Below, piece by piece: positions 32,201 through 41,216 of a DNA stretch of 64,000 nucleotides. Under the pieces are notes generated by a model, which was given only the letters and a program-made list of their open reading frames with translations, was not told the DNA's origin and searched no databases. A program made the position numbers and the translations under genes. This DNA is from Prostheceraeus crozeri (Eukaryota > Platyhelminthes > Polycladida > Euryleptidae): the NCBI GenBank assembly GCA_907163375.1, contig CAJQUW010001664.1, positions 62,001 through 126,000 on the forward strand. Direction: 5' to 3'. Positions within the stretch are counted from its first letter, which is position 1, and every line of letters starts with the position of its first letter.

Positions 32201-32638
32201 TTAGAATTTTGCTAAACCTCTTATTTCTTCAATTGATTTCTCCTCATGTTTACTATCAGCTGCTATGTCAGCAATTTTGTTTTTTATTTCCTCTGGAAGT
32301 TTTTTAAATTTTTTTAGTTCTTCAGAATCATTCTTAAGTTTACGAATAGTTTCTAGTTGTTTTAATTCGCTTTGAGACTTAACAGCATTTGATATTACAC
32401 TAGCTGTACTACCTATAGCAGCTGCTCCTTTTGCAGCAGATGTAATTAAATCTTTATTATTTTTGATAACATCAACGATACTTCCTATATTATCACTGAT
32501 GCCAGAAAATATACCATCTCCTTCTTTTTGAATAGTTTCTACATTGTTATAATGGTAAACAGATTTCATAGATGGTTCATGGGCAATTTCTTTATTTGAA
32601 ACAAAATGTTTAATATTGTGTTTATAAACTATAGGCAT
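32201..32638 (-). CDS. Polinton minor virion-like protein (unassigned)
   Basis: 145 residues, frame looks whole. It starts MPIVYKHNIKHFVSNKEIAHE. The middle holds GDGIFSGISDNIGSIVDVIK and an Ala/Gly-rich stretch LITSAAKGAAAIGSTAS, then a charged helical tail (ELKQLETIRKLKNDSEELKK). A G-D-G motif followed by amphipathic and Ala-rich helices is common in the small virion proteins encoded beside the Polinton capsid gene. Function inferred from layout only. Confidence 0.5.
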   Translation of the reverse strand: MPIVYKHNIKHFVSNKEIAHEPSMKSVYHYNNVETIQKEGDGIFSGISDNIGSIVDVIKNNKDLITSAAKGAAAIGSTASVISNAVKSQSELKQLETIRKLKNDSEELKKFKKLPEEIKNKIADIAADSKHEEKSIEEIRGLAKF

Positions 32639-32685
32639 TTTTTAGGATTAAATTTGACTTTTGGGAAAAATATTTACGGTTATGA

Positions 32686-33481
32686 TTAAGATTTACGTTT
32701 GTGAATGGACAACAACCGCGTGATAACTTTATTAATTTGCTTTCGCACTTTCTCTATTGCGTTAAGCAGCGTGTGATGTATTTCAATTTTTTTTCTATTA
32801 ACTTGCATTTTCTGCTGATTCATCTTTAAATCCGTTTTAGGAGCCTTCAACTTAATTTTAAGAACATCTAACTGATTTTTAACAGCATCTAACTGTTCTA
32901 TATTTCCATTATAATTTCTCTTTAATTCTTTTTCTAAATTGATTTTAGGAGTTTTCATTTTATCAACTTTTTGATTAAGTGAGTTTACTTCATTTATTAC
33001 TCTATTCATCTTTTTCATTTGATGAGTAATTTTAGAACTTAATTCATCAACACCTTTTTGGAATGTAGCTTGTGACTTATTTAAATTTTTAGAATTTTTT
33101 TAGGAAGTTATTTTAATTCATTTTCTAATTGTTCTTTTAATAGTTGTATCTGATGTTTATTTTTAGTGACTGCAGATTTTAACTTTATAGAAAGTAATAT
33201 TAAAATTTTTGATTGTTCTGAAATTTTTTATAAAGTTGTGCTATATTTACTTCTATCTCTCTATCCTTTTTATCAAGTTTTAATAATTTTTCGTTTAATG
33301 ATTTGTCATTAAGTTTAAGCAACTTTAATTCATTCATCAGTGGAACCAAAACATCATTTATATATTTTTCTTTTAAGTCATTAATTTGTGTATCAACATA
33401 TTGTTTATTCGTTAACTCTGTATTTTGTTGTGGAAGAATAGAAAGATGCAATAGGCCAGATAAAACGTCTCCAGTTTTCAT
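32686..33481 (-). pseudogene. Polinton fibre-like/coiled-coil ORF fossil
   Basis: The upstream end (from 33481) begins MKTGDVLSGLLHLSILPQQN, then TELTNKQYVDTQINDLKEKY. A 'M-x-G-D-x-L-x-G .. L-T-N-K-x-Y-V-D' opening is typical of tail-fibre-type attachment proteins. It leads into long Lys/Glu/Leu heptads (SLNEKLLKLDKKDREIEVN; QLDAVKNQLDVLKIKLK). Probably a trimeric fibre shaft and host-attachment protein, by analogy. Broken. Confidence 0.5.
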
Positions 33482-34257
33482 GATGTAATTTTCTATTTCT
33501 ATTTCTGATTCACGATTATTCGGGATATATGCACCTCCATCAACATTTTGGTAACATCATTTTTTAAACCATTAACGACAATGGCATAAATAAAGTACAC
33601 CGAAAGAGTAACATATTTTTGATAGAAACCTATGCAGTTCGGCGACAATGACGTTCAAAACAATAAATTCATTTAAAATACCACTGAACCACGTGTATTT
33701 CCTCAACATTTTTTAGTGTTTCTTTTACCGCGGTTTTGAAACAATTTTCTACCAAAAAACATGGCGAATGAGTAAATGTGAAATTATCTACTTTGAATAT
33801 ATTGCATCGTCATAACTGTCGGCAAAGTAATGAATAATGATACTATTTGAATGAATATAATGGATATTTGTTTCGTAATTAGTGTGTAGTGTGAATAATT
33901 GATTATAGAAATGTGTACTTTATTTAGTACGCTGTCATTAGGGTTGGCACATGGGACAAATCAAAGTCAGCAGATGAGCATTGCAGAATGCCCTTTTCTA
34001 ATGACATCAGTTTTAGTTATGTGTAAAAGTACTTCAGAAAAGAGCAGTATCTTAATAATACAAGTTTATGGTATTACTATACAGGTTTATTGTCTATGAT
34101 TGAACCTTCAGTAGCATTTTTCCATAAAATCATGGATGCGCTGCGATTGTAATCAATCACCGATCATTGACTTTAGCATTGCAAGAAGGATGATGTATTT
34201 GTACCTTGAAAAAAGTACAAGCAATGATACTGCAACAAAACAAAGTGAAAATAGTTA

Positions 34258-34331
34258 GCGGCGCTGGGGATCGAACCCGCGTCGCATAGCCGTGATGGTC
34301 GTAGTTTACCCACTAGACTGTTACACGTTTC
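34258..34331 (-). promoter_or_regulatory. tRNA-like A/B box segment inside the piggyBac derivative
   Basis: Read on the minus strand, 'cagtctagtgggtaaac' resembles an A box and 'gggttcgatcccc' a B box. The two ends do not pair as an acceptor stem, so this is a tRNA-derived fragment or internal promoter rather than a tRNA gene. Confidence 0.45.
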
Positions 34332-34405
34332 TTACGACATGTGAATCTGCCGCTTAGTGTTCTAATCGCCTGAATTCCCCAGCTGCTTTTAGAGTCGACA
34401 AGTAC

Positions 34406-34920
34406 GTGAGATTCTGCGAGACGGCGACCTTGGCAGAGGCATTAGACACCGCTGAAAGTGGGATAAGACGGAGCTCCCGAAATCGCGCGATTTATGCAAC
34501 GCCGCCTAATCCCAATTATGATTCAGATGAAGATAGTGCTCCAGAAGACGAGTCCGATGAAATAAGTTTGAATAACCTGGGATCGGGTTTGCTGTCTGCT
34601 CCGGCTGCGATTGAAATTATTGAAGATGAGGATAGTGATGATGAAGTAGATGAACCTGCAGCTAAACGTCCTAAAATTGAAAATTGGGAGGAACCATCGG
34701 TTTCAAGCAGTCATTCCGTAGTCGCGAACGGAAGTCGACAATTTTGAGATCACCGATCTTGGAAAATCCATATAGGTATGCTCGCAAAGATCACTGGCCG
34801 GTGACGATCGAGACACAGAGAAGATGTCAGGGGTGTTCTAATGGCAGATCAAAGCTCATCTGCGAAAAGTGCAACGTTGGGCTTCACACTTGGTGTTTCA
34901 AAAAATACCACTTACTGTAA
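34406..34920 (+). pseudogene. Remnant piggyBac transposase (N and C termini only)
   Basis: The 113-residue acidic N-terminal frame (34406-34747) is followed in another frame by the C-terminal Cys/His zinc-binding tail (34684-34920, TIETQRRCQGCSNG .. HTWCFKKYHLL, stop at 34918-34920). The catalytic domain is missing. It cannot make an active transposase. Confidence 0.7.
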
Positions 34921-34962
34921 CAGTGATAACTCTACCGACAATGGCATACATATATGCCACCT

Positions 34963-35107
34963 GAATATCGAAAGAGAATGACAGCTATTAAGTCAATACA
35001 AGACACCAACACCCTTGATTACCCGACCGCACTCGCCTGACCTAGGAATCGAACCGGGTGTTGGTGTCTTGTATTGACTTAATAGCTGTCATTCTCTTTC
35101 GATATTC
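34963..35107. repeat. Perfect 52 bp inverted repeat (hairpin)
   Basis: 34963-35014 and 35056-35107 are exact reverse complements, 52 bp each, with a 41 bp loop. The loop edge contains 'ggaatcgaaccggg', a B-box-like word on the minus strand. It lies inside the piggyBac derivative, after the zinc-tail remnant. Confidence 0.9.
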
Positions 35108-35328
35108 AATTAAACTACGACAGACCTTTGTTGTCAATATATGCCACCTCTGTAGTAAAAAGATGGCGGAACGAAATTTCTCGGAAACGATGAATTTGTA
35201 ATGAGAATAGACATTTGTGAAAAATTTCAATGGCTTTTTCAAATTTTGATTGCTAAAACAAATCCGGGCGTCAATGGGTTAAACAATAAAAAAATTTTTT
35301 TTTTCTAATATATATAAAATAAATAAAA

Positions 35329-35490
35329 ATGAGTCAAATGTGCCAAATTATGAAACCTGAGTCAGAGTTCTATGATAGTAAATATCAGTGTACGGATTGT
35401 TTAAAAGCAAGAGTTATGTGCTTAGGTTGTCAAAAAATTATATTGAAGAAAAAGTTTCCAAGACATGTAACACTTTGTCCTAATTTTTAG
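35329..35490 (+). CDS. Small zinc-finger ORF in the Polinton
   Basis: 53 residues, starting MSQMCQIMKPESEFYD. Cys pairs CTDC and CLGC and a final RHVTLC give a C2-C2-HC layout compatible with two small zinc-binding knuckles. It is read on the plus strand, opposite to most genes of the element, immediately downstream of a TTAA insertion site and an AT-rich leader. The frame looks whole. Function unknown; nucleic-acid binding is a guess. Confidence 0.45.
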   Translation: MSQMCQIMKPESEFYDSKYQCTDCLKARVMCLGCQKIILKKKFPRHVTLCPNF

Positions 35491-36843
35491 ATATGAATAA
35501 TAATTTTTAGATATGAATAATAATTTTTATTATTTATACTAAGTTAATGTATATTTATTTAGTTATACTAAGATAACTTTTATTTACTAAGATACTAAGA
35601 TATACTAAGATAAGTTTTATTTAGTTATACTAAGTTAAGTTTTATTTAGTTATACTAAGATAATTTTATTTATTTATAGTAACATAATTTTTATTCATAT
35701 TCAAATAATGACTTTATATCCCAAAGAGTCTTAAGTATTCTGGAATAGAGGAGAGTCTCAGAACTACTTCTTTTGAGTATAGGAACACAAATTTCGTAAT
35801 GTTCCGGAGGTCATATAGAGGTAAAATACACTCAAAAGAGTGTAAGATTATGAATCCGTAATTTATAATGCCATAATTTTTCTTTAAAAAAGAAAAAAAA
35901 TTGAAAAAGCAAATTTAGAAAAATTATATTCGCCCGTATCATCTAGTTCTTCTTATTCGACGAGATCATCAAGATTTGAAAACAAATGTTTTGATAATAA
36001 TCCTTGTATAAATGTCAATCTATTATTTGAATTACAATCTCAAATATTTAAAGAACAGACAAAAGGTTTACCTAATATTGATACCAACTATTGTATATTT
36101 CCCGGTGATCCATTTATAAAATTTATGGATATTGTCAGCAAATATAATGACGTTGCATATGTAGAACTGAATAAAGAAAATATGGTTATCATAGGGTATA
36201 ATAGTGTATATGGGTTTATTAGAGCATTTTTACCAATTAGTAATACTGATTGGATTGAAACTAAAATTATCAACATAATAATATTATCAATATTATCATA
36301 AAACTATCAAATAGACTGTACATATTTTTAGCAGCTTATCTTTTTCGGGGAGACGACACAAGCGGAAGAGAGATATAAAATTATCAATTATATAAACATT
36401 ACAGAATTAGTAAAAAATTAAAATCTTTTTCGAAATCTAAAATTAGATTATTTGTGGATGAATTAAATCAATATAATATTCATATTGAAAGTAAAAAACT
36501 TAATGATGAATTATAATGTCAAGTATATTGTAGAGATACTGTTTATAAAAGAAAAATGGTAGAAATGCCCCAAAGATATGATAATGATACATATGTTGGA
36601 TTATTTTCAAATTTAATTATTAATTTATTAAAATCTCATATTAATGGTTTAGCACACCAAGAAAAAATTTATATGTGGACAACACCTTATACTATTAAAA
36701 ATGACCATAATCATAATCATAATCATCATAATCCCACAAAACATAATACTTTTGACCAACGAGATATTTTAGATGAACCACATAATATTAGAGAACCTAA
36801 TAAATTAAACGGTTCTAATAATATTAATAATTCTAATGATTAA
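35491..36843 (+). pseudogene. AT-rich stretch with unassigned plus-strand fossil ORFs
   Basis: 35490-35700 is an AT-rich imperfect repeat of ttatttagttatactaagataa-like units. From about 35900 the plus strand encodes a Ser-rich segment, then INVNLLFELQSQIFKE, KFMDIVSKYNDVAYVELN and YGFIRAFLPISNTDW. Later (36556-36843) come MVEMPQRYDNDTYVGLFSN, a His/Asn run (HNHNHNHHN) and an Asn-rich tail. No family recognised. It belongs to the Polinton by position and base composition. Broken. Confidence 0.35.
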
Positions 36844-36869
36844 AAGGTATGCGTGGTATAGTTCCAAAT

Positions 36870-37475
36870 AATTAATTTTCATTTATAGGTTGTATAGTAC
36901 CAGAAAAAAACACTTTAGAATAGACTAATCCACTATCATAAATTTTGCTAACAGTCGGTATAGTCATACTACTTTCCAATATTGGAGTAGTTATTAAAAT
37001 TACCGGTTTAGTTATATTTCCAATATCTTTAAATATTTCAACGAATGATTCTTTCACTCTTCTATAAATTCGATGAAAAATAATATGAGGAAAAAAGATT
37101 CTAATGATTCCTTTCCCATATTAATTTTTTTACAGTTGGCACAAAATAAATTCCTATTTCATTTTCTACAGGAGGCAATTCTTTTATAGCCGTTACATAC
37201 GTTTTTTTACATCAATATACGTATGTACTTTAATTTCGTGTAATGTAACAGATGATAATTTAAAAAAATAATGTCCGAAAATAATTTACTGAGAAAAGGC
37301 AATTGATCATCTAAAGTAGGTGACATAAGAAAAATTCTATTAAATTTTTCAGGAAATTTTTTAACGAGTAATAATAAAATGATAATATAAATATCTTGTT
37401 CATCGAATTCATCTATAATTAAATCTATTTTTTTATCCAAAGATAAAATATTTTTACAAGTGATTTTTTAGTACA
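36870..37475 (-). pseudogene. Polinton-borne DEAH-type helicase-like fossil
   Basis: Minus-strand pieces resemble the core of a superfamily 2 DExH/DEAH helicase. IDLIIDEFDEQDIYI corresponds to motif II with its trailing region, FNRIFLMSPTL to motif III (S-A-T), and ILITTPILESSMTIPTV with KIYDSGLVYSKV to motif V (T-x-I-A-E-x-S-x-T-I-P .. D-S-G). The two main frames are 37207-37440 and 36872-37057. Such helicases occur in cellular RNA-processing proteins and in RNA and large DNA viruses; I do not know them as standard Polinton genes. Broken. The ATP-binding P-loop region was not recognised. Confidence 0.55.
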
Positions 37476-37566
37476 TGTAGATAATGTGTTGACATTTAAT
37501 TTATTACATATTATAAATTTGTTATTCCCACGTGTCATCATCATCACTTAAATTATTCTCACTGAA

Positions 37567-38794
37567 AATTTTTTGAGATATTTCACCTTGTCTATCTTCT
37601 TCATCATAAGGTAACATAATACCATATTCATCAGGTGCTTGACATTTAAGAATATTTATTTGACCAGAAAATATTTTTCTTCAGTGCTATTATTTTTATC
37701 AGGAATACTAATGCCAGTTTCCAAAGATTTTTTCCATGGTTTATTAACTGTAGTCGTTAATGTTTTACCAGAATATAATTTCAGAAAATTTTCTACTTTT
37801 ACTTTATTTTGTGAATATCCTTTAAATGTTTTCTTTTCACTGAGTCTTCCCTGTTCATCTACAATAATACAATATTTTATTTTAGGTGCAATAAACATTG
37901 CAAAAATAATTCAACCATTTCCATAAACATTTTTTTCTTTGACACGATTCTACCCCAACATATCCAGCAGCATCTAATTTATTGAAGAGTTCATTAGAAA
38001 TGTATACTGAATCAGTGTTTTTTACAATTATTGAAAAACCACAATTAAATGCGCCATCTTCTGTTTCAATATCATAAACATATTTTGGTTTATTATTTAA
38101 ATATCTTACAGTGGTAACATTTTTGGAAATATTATTTTTAACTTGATACGCATTAAAGCATAATGGTTTATCTTGTCTTTCGTCTACTACTAAATTAATA
38201 CCTAGAGATGATGCCAAATTACATAAACCACTAAAGGTTTCTTTATTTTTCTGTGTAAAACGAATAAATTTTGTATGTTTTCTTGTAATAAAAGATTTCT
38301 TTTCCCCATCAGCTGCATAAAATCCGACAAAGAACCAATATCTAATATTTTATTCAGCATTTAGAATATAATAAGGAACACGGTTTTCTTTAAACTGATT
38401 ATCATAATTTTCACTAAAGTATATAGCATATTGATTTGGATTTTGAAAATATAGTTTGTATACACTAGAGGATATCATTGTGTCATATATTTTACAATCA
38501 TTGTTATAAACTTCATTAATATATGTTTTTAATTTAATTAAGAAGTTTTGGTCTTGGCTATTTAAAGTACAACAATATTTGACTCCTGATTTATAATTAT
38601 AGATTCCAGCAGAACCCTTCTATAAATGCTCGTTTGCATATTAAATTAGGTGGATCATTAACATAAATATCACTTAAAATGTAATCGAATGTGATTGTAT
38701 TGTCGTGTAGAAATAATTTATTATGAAGTAAATTTGTTCCTATATTTAATTATTGTGGCTTTATTTCATTACCTGTTTCATCAAACAATGAATG
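37567..38794. repeat. Tandem duplication in the polymerase/intein region, copy 1
   Basis: Direct repeat of 1228 bp: 37567-38794 followed without spacer by 38795-40022. The unit covers the end of the polymerase, the TDS junction and most of the intein. I see a single base difference (tattttattt at about 37870 versus tatcttattt at 39100), so the duplication is very recent or an assembly artefact. Confidence 0.9.
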
Positions 38795-40115
38795 AATTTT
38801 TTGAGATATTTCACCTTGTCTATCTTCTTCATCATAAGGTAACATAATACCATATTCATCAGGTGCTTGACATTTAAGAATATTTATTTGACCAGAAAAT
38901 ATTTTTCTTCAGTGCTATTATTTTTATCAGGAATACTAATGCCAGTTTCCAAAGATTTTTTCCATGGTTTATTAACTGTAGTCGTTAATGTTTTACCAGA
39001 ATATAATTTCAGAAAATTTTCTACTTTTACTTTATTTTGTGAATATCCTTTAAATGTTTTCTTTTCACTGAGTCTTCCCTGTTCATCTACAATAATACAA
39101 TATCTTATTTTAGGTGCAATAAACATTGCAAAAATAATTCAACCATTTCCATAAACATTTTTTTCTTTGACACGATTCTACCCCAACATATCCAGCAGCA
39201 TCTAATTTATTGAAGAGTTCATTAGAAATGTATACTGAATCAGTGTTTTTTACAATTATTGAAAAACCACAATTAAATGCGCCATCTTCTGTTTCAATAT
39301 CATAAACATATTTTGGTTTATTATTTAAATATCTTACAGTGGTAACATTTTTGGAAATATTATTTTTAACTTGATACGCATTAAAGCATAATGGTTTATC
39401 TTGTCTTTCGTCTACTACTAAATTAATACCTAGAGATGATGCCAAATTACATAAACCACTAAAGGTTTCTTTATTTTTCTGTGTAAAACGAATAAATTTT
39501 GTATGTTTTCTTGTAATAAAAGATTTCTTTTCCCCATCAGCTGCATAAAATCCGACAAAGAACCAATATCTAATATTTTATTCAGCATTTAGAATATAAT
39601 AAGGAACACGGTTTTCTTTAAACTGATTATCATAATTTTCACTAAAGTATATAGCATATTGATTTGGATTTTGAAAATATAGTTTGTATACACTAGAGGA
39701 TATCATTGTGTCATATATTTTACAATCATTGTTATAAACTTCATTAATATATGTTTTTAATTTAATTAAGAAGTTTTGGTCTTGGCTATTTAAAGTACAA
39801 CAATATTTGACTCCTGATTTATAATTATAGATTCCAGCAGAACCCTTCTATAAATGCTCGTTTGCATATTAAATTAGGTGGATCATTAACATAAATATCA
39901 CTTAAAATGTAATCGAATGTGATTGTATTGTCGTGTAGAAATAATTTATTATGAAGTAAATTTGTTCCTATATTTAATTATTGTGGCTTTATTTCATTAC
40001 CTGTTTCATCAAACAATGAATGATCTTCAGTAACATCTATTATTCCCATTTTTGTTCTTATTCGATAAATACTTTTATTTGTAGAATGTCTAATAACATT
40101 TTAGAAATTCATTTT
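37975..40115 (-). pseudogene. Intein in the polymerase B fossil (TDS site)
   Basis: Self-splicing protein insertion with a homing-endonuclease core. Block B: GIIDVTEDHSLFDETGNEI, preceded by VIRHSTNKSIYRI (plus-strand ~39990-40102). Endonuclease: WFFVGFYAADGEKKS, a LAGLIDADG-type motif. Block F: YVYDIETEDGAFNCG. Block G: SIIVKN, followed directly by TDSVYI, i.e. Asn then Thr +1 at the D-T-D-S motif of family-B polymerases. That is the known pol-c type insertion site of archaeal and viral polymerase inteins. Because of the tandem duplication, most of the intein (endonuclease, F, G) is present twice (37975-38794, 39203-40022). Block A was not recognised. Fossil, broken. Confidence 0.8.
38795..40022. 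repeat. Tandem duplication in the polymerase/intein region, copy 2
   Basis: Second copy of the 1228 bp unit. It ends ..aaacaatgaatga at 40022 and then continues as unique intein sequence (block B), so this copy is the one joined to the upstream intein part. Confidence 0.9.
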
Positions 40116-41216
40116 GTTGTTCGAGTGGTTTATGTTCAATTTCTTTACCAAGTTCATTCTTGACTTTAAACTCATTATGCTCTTTCATTATATCTATTAA
40201 ATTATTTCCAGAAAAATATTGTTGTAATATTGGCAAGAAGATGTTACAAAATGGAGATATGTATTTTCTTATATTTGCTAAAACTCTTCCACCTTTAACA
40301 GATTTTCTAATATAATTTCTAGCCCATAAATCAGTATGAGAATGTATTTTATTTTCTGTATTATTATTATAATTATTTTGTACACTCTTCATCCAGCCAT
40401 TGAAGGTTAAAGCAGAAGATGCTAAATTAGTAGTTATATCTTCTCCAACTAAATCTTGCATAACATTATTATATTTGAAGATGCAAAATGCTAGGGAAAG
40501 AGCATCATTAACTAAATATGGTTTCCATTCATTTTCTTTTTCTTTATAATTATCATGTGTTATTTCTCCAAATTTTTTATATTTTATTTTATACTCATTC
40601 GTAGGAATTTTTAAATTCTCGCACCATTTGGAAAGACTCGTTTTCACATGTTGATAGCCACACTTCATTACAATAGTTTGTAGTGCTAGTGTACCTCGGG
40701 GTGGTGATTTTTCAATATTGTTTTTAAATTGAAAGGATCCTTGAATATATTTACTAACATTTTCCGTTGTATGAGGATTTTGAAAAGAAACAGTTAATAT
40801 TCCTTTTGAAGTTTTAAGTGGTGTTTTTGTTAATCTAAAATTCGATTTTATCGGAAAATAGGAATCAAAGCCTGATGAATTGTGAGCTATTAAAGTTACT
40901 TTCGAATAATTAAATTCTCCAAGAGTTTTAAAAGATTGGTGTATTGGACATTCATATTGTTTCCTAATAAAGATTTTCACACAACGTTGAAGTTTGTTAA
41001 GTTCTTGTTCAGTTAAGTTATTGTAGTCACTTATCTGTTTCTTAATTTCTTTAATTTCATTTTCATCTTTTGATTGTTTAATTTCAATCATATCACTTAG
41101 CAAACGTGTGTCTAATTCTTTCAATCTTTGATTTGGCAAACAACATATAAATTTATTGAAACTAATAGCACCTAAAGCATAAGGAATAGGATGGGCTGTT
41201 GAACAGTTAGGATCTG

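Larger units (their letters stand above)
33568..35278 (+). mobile_element. piggyBac-like deletion derivative inserted in the Polinton
   Basis: TTAA flanks both ends (33564-33567 and 35279-35282). Termini ACCATTAACG and, inward from the right, CCCATTGACG form a short imperfect inverted repeat. Inside, 34406-34747 encodes an acidic leader (NYDSDEDSAPEDESDE ..), and 34770-34920 a Cys-rich end (RRCQGCSNGRSKLICEKCNVGLHTWCFKKYHLL) typical of piggyBac N and C termini. The DDE core between them is absent, so it is a non-autonomous internal-deletion copy of 1.7 kb. The word cgacaatggcata occurs near the left end (33576) and again at 34936. Confidence 0.8.

Noticed and set aside
34258-34331. tRNA gene (minus strand)
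   Set aside because: A and B boxes are present, but the acceptor stem halves do not pair and no cloverleaf closes; same for 28383-28450 and 49445-49515.
40090-40160. Block A (N-terminal splice motif) of the intein just upstream of block B
   Set aside because: No Cys/Ser-led block A pattern could be recognised in this stretch.
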